Assembly (NCBI GenBank): GCA_004377135.1
Contig: SOHS01000129.1
Span: 1-10,093 of the forward strand
Source of the DNA: Dehalococcoidia bacterium
Lineage (GTDB): Bacteria; Chloroflexota; Dehalococcoidia; GIF9; AB-539-J10
Length of the DNA: 10,093 nt
Direction: 5' to 3'
The notes below the pieces were generated by a model, which was not told where the DNA came from, ran no database searches, and saw nothing but the letters and a program-made list of their open reading frames with translations. Both the position numbers and the translations under genes were made by a program. Position 1 is the first letter of the stretch. The number at the start of each line of letters is the position of its first letter. This document shows, one piece after another, positions 8,026 through 10,093 of the stretch.

Positions 8026-8139
8026 GATAATCCCCTTAAAAAGTCTACATTCTAATCACCCTGAACATGGTGTAGAGTTTAGATTCTTCGCTCTACTCAC
8101 AACGACAGGGACATGTTATTAATTAAATTCTAAAAAACC
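8026..8139. other. Gap between the two acyl-CoA dehydrogenase genes
   Basis: This 114-bp gap holds the ribosome binding site of the downstream gene (AAGGGG, about 8032-8038) and an inverted-repeat element at about 8059-8110. No convincing promoter boxes are seen. A T6 run follows the stop of the upstream gene on the minus strand, but with no stable stem before it, so an intrinsic terminator is not supported. Confidence 0.6.
8059..8110. repeat. Nested inverted repeat, probably a dispersed intergenic element
   Basis: Two nested stems are visible: an outer CCCTG (8059-8063) with CAGGG (8106-8110), and an inner GTAGAG (8072-8077) with CTCTAC (8091-8096). Between the inner arms lies AGATTCTTCGCT (8081-8092). 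From general knowledge, AGATTCTTCGCT-type cores next to a degenerate GACA end (here GACAGGG) are common in small repeats scattered between genes in many bacterial genomes. Only one intergenic copy is in this window, so its repeated nature is inferred. It may fold as an RNA hairpin within the catabolic transcript and affect the ratio of the two subunits. Confidence 0.5.
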
Positions 8140-9342
8140 TCAATATGATTTGGGTAATCCCAGTCTAAATTGCGCAATGATGCTTTTTTCGATTTCAGCA
8201 GTGCCTGCCGCAATTGCCTGACCGGGAAATCCCAGATATGCACCTTGTATGGCGCCATTGAGTTTAGCCCATTCGGAATCCGGGTCAATCTGAGAATATA
8301 TTCCTAAAATCTCCGCCCCAGTGATAGCCCCCCGCTTCATCAAATCATCACCCATTATCTTATTCCTTGAGGACTCATATACCGGAATTTGACCCTGGCT
8401 TATCCGCCAGGCAAGCTGGAAGGCGAACATTTTCAGCACTTCCAGGTCGATAGCCAGGTCAGCTAGCTTGGCACGAACCACGGGATTTTGAGACAACGAC
8501 TGGCCCTCATACTCTGTTTGACCAGCATAGCTCGCTAGCTCTTCTAGAATCCACTTTAAAATACCGTAGGTGGTAGGCGCTATGCTGCGCCGCTCAAAAG
8601 CAAGTGACTGCATAAGATAATACCAGCCCTTATTTTCCTCTCCCACCAAATTTGAAGCCGGTACTCTCACATTATCGAAAAATACTTCATTAAAGTGATG
8701 CCGCCCATAATAATTCAAAATAGGATTAACCGTAACACCTGGGCTCTTCATGTCCACGATAAAGATACTGATTCCCTGATGTTTCTTAGCGGCATTGGAG
8801 GCTGTTCTGGCAGCCAGCCAGCACCATCTTGCCCGGTGAGCAGCACTCGTCCACACCTTTTGCCCATTTATGATATAGTCATCTCCATCCCTCACCGCCC
8901 GTGTGCGAATATTGGCGAAGTCTGAGCCGGCATTTGGTTCACTGTAACCCGTGCACCAGATACCATCTTTTTCGCCTGAGGCAATCAACGGCAAATATTT
9001 TTCTCTTTGCTCCTCGGTGCCGAACAACATCAAGCAAGGTCCTATCCATTGTATTCCGCTTATGCCCATCCATGCTCCTGGTATTCCCCAGTAGGCTATC
9101 TCCATTTCGTATATTGTTTGCTCCAAGAGAGAAGCACCACGTCCACCATATTTCTCTGGCCAGCTCATAACTAGCCAACCTCTTTGTGCCAGTTTTTTAG
9201 ACATGGAGATTTCAAACTCAAAATCTCTGAACTCCCCATCAATTACAGTACTGCGTACCAAATCTGGAGGTAACTCGGCTTCGGCAAACTTGCGAATTTC
9301 TTCCTTCAAGGCTAGTTCTTTTTCGCCCAGTCTAAAATCCAT
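8140..9342 (-). CDS. Acyl-CoA dehydrogenase, catalytic-base-bearing subunit (FadE26/ChsE4-like)
   Basis: This 400-residue acyl-CoA dehydrogenase has the motif GYSEPNAGSDFANIRTRAV (132-150), the FAD-contact segment GQKVWTSAAH (160-169), and FNEVFFDNVRVPASNLVGEE (217-236). The helix after G239-W240 carries E250 in LAFERR, the place where isovaleryl-CoA and ChsE4-type enzymes have their base. The MCAD position is AAGT (378-381), without glutamate. The usual R-x-x-F FAD-pyrophosphate motif is missing: gap-free alignment with the neighbouring subunit puts T276 and E279 there. This pattern, and a length matching FadE26, points to the alpha subunit of an alpha2beta2 acyl-CoA dehydrogenase that forms a trans double bond at C2-C3 of an acyl-CoA. 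GGGGAG 6 nt before the ATG supports the start. It is followed 114 bp downstream by the likely partner subunit. A homotetrameric enzyme is less likely given the missing FAD motif. Confidence 0.92.
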   Translation of the reverse strand: MDFRLGEKELALKEEIRKFAEAELPPDLVRSTVIDGEFRDFEFEISMSKKLAQRGWLVMSWPEKYGGRGASLLEQTIYEMEIAYWGIPGAWMGISGIQWIGPCLMLFGTEEQREKYLPLIASGEKDGIWCTGYSEPNAGSDFANIRTRAVRDGDDYIINGQKVWTSAAHRARWCWLAARTASNAAKKHQGISIFIVDMKSPGVTVNPILNYYGRHHFNEVFFDNVRVPASNLVGEENKGWYYLMQSLAFERRSIAPTTYGILKWILEELASYAGQTEYEGQSLSQNPVVRAKLADLAIDLEVLKMFAFQLAWRISQGQIPVYESSRNKIMGDDLMKRGAITGAEILGIYSQIDPDSEWAKLNGAIQGAYLGFPGQAIAAGTAEIEKSIIAQFRLGLPKSY

Positions 9343-9556
9343 TCTTAACTCCCCAGAAATTAATTATCCAAGGTATAGCGCTTCTGCCTTTATCCCACTG
9401 CACGCTAGAATTCAAACACCGAAGCACACTACCCACCAGGCAAACTAAATTGTAGTGATAATTGGTATTGTCCAGACTTCCACACAACCAGCTAAAGCAC
9501 TACTTTCCAAACACGTGACTACGAATTGAGCTCCACTAATAGCACACAGCGAGCCA
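9343..9556. other. Gap between SDR gene and acyl-CoA dehydrogenase genes
   Basis: This stretch of about 214 bp has no ORF with a credible start and ribosome site. It ends with the GGGGAG ribosome binding site of the dehydrogenase gene. I looked for sigma70-like boxes on the minus strand and found only weak pairs: TGGACA with an AATTTA box, and TTGAAT with GATAAA at 15 bp. A separate promoter for the dehydrogenase pair is therefore possible but not shown. No strong terminator hairpin is seen after the SDR stop. Confidence 0.5.
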
Positions 9557-10093
9557 TTACTTTGGTTGGGGCGGGTCTGGATTTAGCAATTCCTTGGTCA
9601 TCGTTACTGGTATGAACATGAATAGCTCATCAATCGTCCATCCGCCAGCTTTCACCAGTTGCTTCTCCAATACCGGCTCTGAATAGAGCCCAATTCGACC
9701 TCTTTCTACATAAAATGTCCGCCCATTGACATTAACAGCATCATCAGAAGCGAGCCATACTACCAGAGGAGCAATATCTTCAGGCTTCATTTGCTCAAAC
9801 CTGGCCATAGCTTCTCGCCGAGATTTCCTCATTTCGTCGCTGAGGGTAAGCCGGGTCCCGGCGTTAGGCCGAATACAATTACACGTCACACCATACCGGC
9901 CCATATCCCGCGCCACTTTTCTTGTTAACCCGACGATTCCTTCCTTAGCTGCACCGTAATTAGCCTGCCCATAAGTAGTAGCATTGAGACCCGCTACAGA
10001 TGAGGTATTTATTATTCGTCCGTATCTCTGCTGGCGGAAGAGAGGGCTCACTGCTCTGATGGTATAGAAGTGACCATAGAGGTGCACTTTGAG
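9557..10093 (-). CDS. Short-chain dehydrogenase/reductase, MFE-2/HSD17B4-like (5' end outside window)
   Basis: These are the C-terminal 178 residues of an NAD(P)-dependent SDR; the frame is open at the right edge, so the Rossmann TGxxxGxG part is missing (roughly 110-120 residues). Numbered from the edge, it shows VHLYG (3-7), IINTSSVAGL (27-36) with the active Ser (S32), YGAAK (Y46, K50), and RPNAGTRLT followed by PEDIAPLVVWLAS. His instead of Asn in VHLYG, the PNAG.R.T segment and the APLVVWL block are typical of the (3R)-hydroxyacyl-CoA dehydrogenase part of MFE-2 and of mycobacterial sterol side-chain enzymes. The likely reaction is oxidation of a 3-hydroxyacyl-CoA to 3-oxoacyl-CoA, which would follow dehydrogenation and hydration in beta-oxidation. 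The Ser-Tyr distance is 14, one more than usual. A GTG at 10087 lies in frame but is internal to the conserved fold, so it is not the start. Annotation pipelines may call it a FabG-type reductase. Confidence 0.88.
   Translation of the reverse strand, partial: LKVHLYGHFYTIRAVSPLFRQQRYGRIINTSSVAGLNATTYGQANYGAAKEGIVGLTRKVARDMGRYGVTCNCIRPNAGTRLTLSDEMRKSRREAMARFEQMKPEDIAPLVVWLASDDAVNVNGRTFYVERGRIGLYSEPVLEKQLVKAGGWTIDELFMFIPVTMTKELLNPDPPQPK

Noticed and set aside
8939..9178. Minus-strand frame of 79 codons inside the 400-residue dehydrogenase gene
   Set aside because: It is out of frame with a clearly conserved coding sequence and has no support of its own.
9343..9556. Weak promoter-like boxes before the 400-residue dehydrogenase gene
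   Set aside because: Spacers are 14-15 bp or the boxes diverge too far from consensus to call.
1..10093. CRISPR arrays, tRNA or rRNA genes, transposases, phage or defence genes
   Set aside because: None seen on either strand; nearly all of the window is occupied by five conserved genes, and the gaps are each under 220 bp.

Overview
This window is ordinary bacterial chromosome with every gene on the minus strand. Read in the direction of transcription (right to left) it holds: the 3' part of a short-chain dehydrogenase/reductase gene, two adjacent acyl-CoA dehydrogenase genes, a complete rpoB, and the first 1,044 codons of rpoC, which runs off the left edge. By eye the base composition is moderate (roughly mid-40s % GC). 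The beta and beta' sequences lack the large Proteobacterial inserts. Beta' carries a coiled-coil insert like that of Actinobacteria, and beta carries an insert near its C-terminus at the site used in Thermus. Together with the neighbouring fatty-acid or sterol-type catabolic genes, this suggests a Chloroflexota lineage, perhaps Dehalococcoidia. That placement is inference from remembered family features, not a search result.

Right part (about 6892-10093): an MFE-2/HSD17B4-like SDR, a 400-residue acyl-CoA dehydrogenase and a 377-residue acyl-CoA dehydrogenase, in that order and with gaps of 213 and 114 bp. The two dehydrogenases are complementary. The 400-residue protein keeps a candidate catalytic glutamate (E250) but has lost the R-x-x-F motif that holds the FAD of the partner subunit. 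The 377-residue protein keeps that motif (R266/F269) but has no catalytic glutamate. This is the signature of alpha2beta2 acyl-CoA dehydrogenases such as mycobacterial ChsE4-ChsE5 (FadE26-FadE27). With the SDR, the set could carry out two steps of beta-oxidation of a bulky or branched acyl-CoA: alpha,beta-dehydrogenation and 3-hydroxyacyl oxidation. The 114-bp gap between the dehydrogenases contains a nested inverted repeat that looks like a dispersed intergenic element.

Left part (1-6891): a 170-bp gap carries a near-consensus sigma70-type promoter (TTGACA, 17-bp spacer, TATACT, extended -10 TG) about 100 nt upstream of rpoB. The leader contains a small palindrome at the predicted start site and a short hairpin before the ribosome binding site. 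rpoB and rpoC overlap by 14 bp and are clearly co-transcribed. The usual upstream partners rplJ and rplL are absent; the catabolic genes sit there instead.

I did not find a previously undescribed system. The points most worth checking are the complementary dehydrogenase pair, the two RNA polymerase lineage-specific inserts, and the intergenic repeat.
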